Assembly (NCBI GenBank): GCA_964545715.1
Contig: CAZJHX010000036.1
Location: 1 to 64,000, forward strand
Direction: 5' to 3'
Length of the DNA: 64,000 nt
From: CAZJHX01 sp964545715
GTDB taxonomy: Bacteria > Myxococcota_A > UBA9042 > GCA-2863065
The position numbers were made by a program, and so were the translations under genes. The notes under the pieces were generated by a model. The model saw only the letters and a list, made by a program, of their open reading frames with translations. It ran no database searches and was not told where the DNA came from. Shown here piece by piece: positions 63,970 through 64,000 of this stretch. Numbering within the stretch: the first letter of the stretch is position 1; every line of letters starts with the position of its first letter.

Positions 63970-64000
63970 ACAAAAAAGTATTTGCAACTCTACAACTATG
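63970..64000. other. Short A+T-rich end of window
   Basis: Only 31 bases follow the last gene; they are A/T-rich (CAAAAAAGTATTTGCAA) and contain no visible hairpin. A terminator, if present, lies beyond the window. Confidence 0.4.

Overview
The window looks like a chromosomal segment of a Myxococcota (former Deltaproteobacteria) genome. The evidence is high GC, very many lipoproteins and secreted Cys-rich repeat proteins, two C-termini of the MYXO-CTERM kind (Cys, hydrophobic helix, Arg cluster), sigma-54-type promoter motifs, and a probable selenocysteine gene with a SECIS hairpin. The first ~400 bases do not fit: they have much lower GC and different codon use, and end in a poly-G tract (31 G in a row at 432-462). 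I read this as an assembly or library join, so the first bacterial gene starts truncated.

Layout. 463-3989: the 3' end of an Hsp70-like gene, a translationally coupled Hsp70/DUF3731 gene and a small Hpt-like protein. 4057-8328: a large Cys-rich lipoprotein convergent with a PI-PLC-like lipoprotein. 8485-11376: SRPBCC protein, secreted archaemetzincin-type protease, Fic protein, globin. 11377-14104 (minus): GMC oxidoreductase, its small partner and a GntR/FadR regulator, with a palindromic operator inside the promoter. 14221-16302: a fused formiminotransferase-cyclodeaminase (FtcD) carrying an inserted C2H2-like zinc-finger motif, and a small protein. 16475-22567: small lipoprotein, PQQ-repeat protein, bacterial lysyl oxidase, Cys-rich MYXO-CTERM protein and a tail-fibre-like secreted protein. 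22586-32566 (minus): two adjacent giant paralogous MopE-type lipoproteins, one with a frameshift and the other with an in-frame TAG, both in the Gly-rich C-terminal part. 32666-40935: a DUF4241-like protein, an LtrA-KirBac fusion channel, a lipoprotein, a degenerate PP2C/SH3 protein, an extensin-like peptidase and an outer-membrane barrel behind a textbook sigma-54 promoter. 40925-48913 (minus): a 1953-residue Cys-rich MYXO-CTERM protein, a DPP III-like protein that has lost its zinc site, and a small lipoprotein. 48998-51814: RidA, a 169-bp MITE-like inverted repeat, a fatty-acid hydroxylase, a YfcE-type phosphoesterase and a repeat-stalk lipoprotein. 51822-55034 (minus): a double-GGDEF protein, a PEGA-like/TPR protein and a J-like/TPR protein.

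55155-63969 is a tight seven-gene operon: lipoprotein with an internal pilin-like helix, membrane protein, probable selenoprotein metallophosphatase, membrane protein, RlmD, SGNH lipoprotein (with the selenoprotein counted as one gene, six reading units plus its recoded UGA). The selenoprotein is the main discovery. Its UGA falls exactly where relatives have the second Cys of EPCGC, and a hairpin with a GGUCUU loop lies at the same offset as the SECIS of E. coli fdhF.

A recurring theme is catalytic domains without their catalytic residues: Hpt without His, DPP III without HExxH, PP2C without its Asp ligands, a J-domain without HPD, and the 5'-nucleotidase fold without its Asp/His pair. Most products appear to be exported, so this is largely a cell-envelope region.
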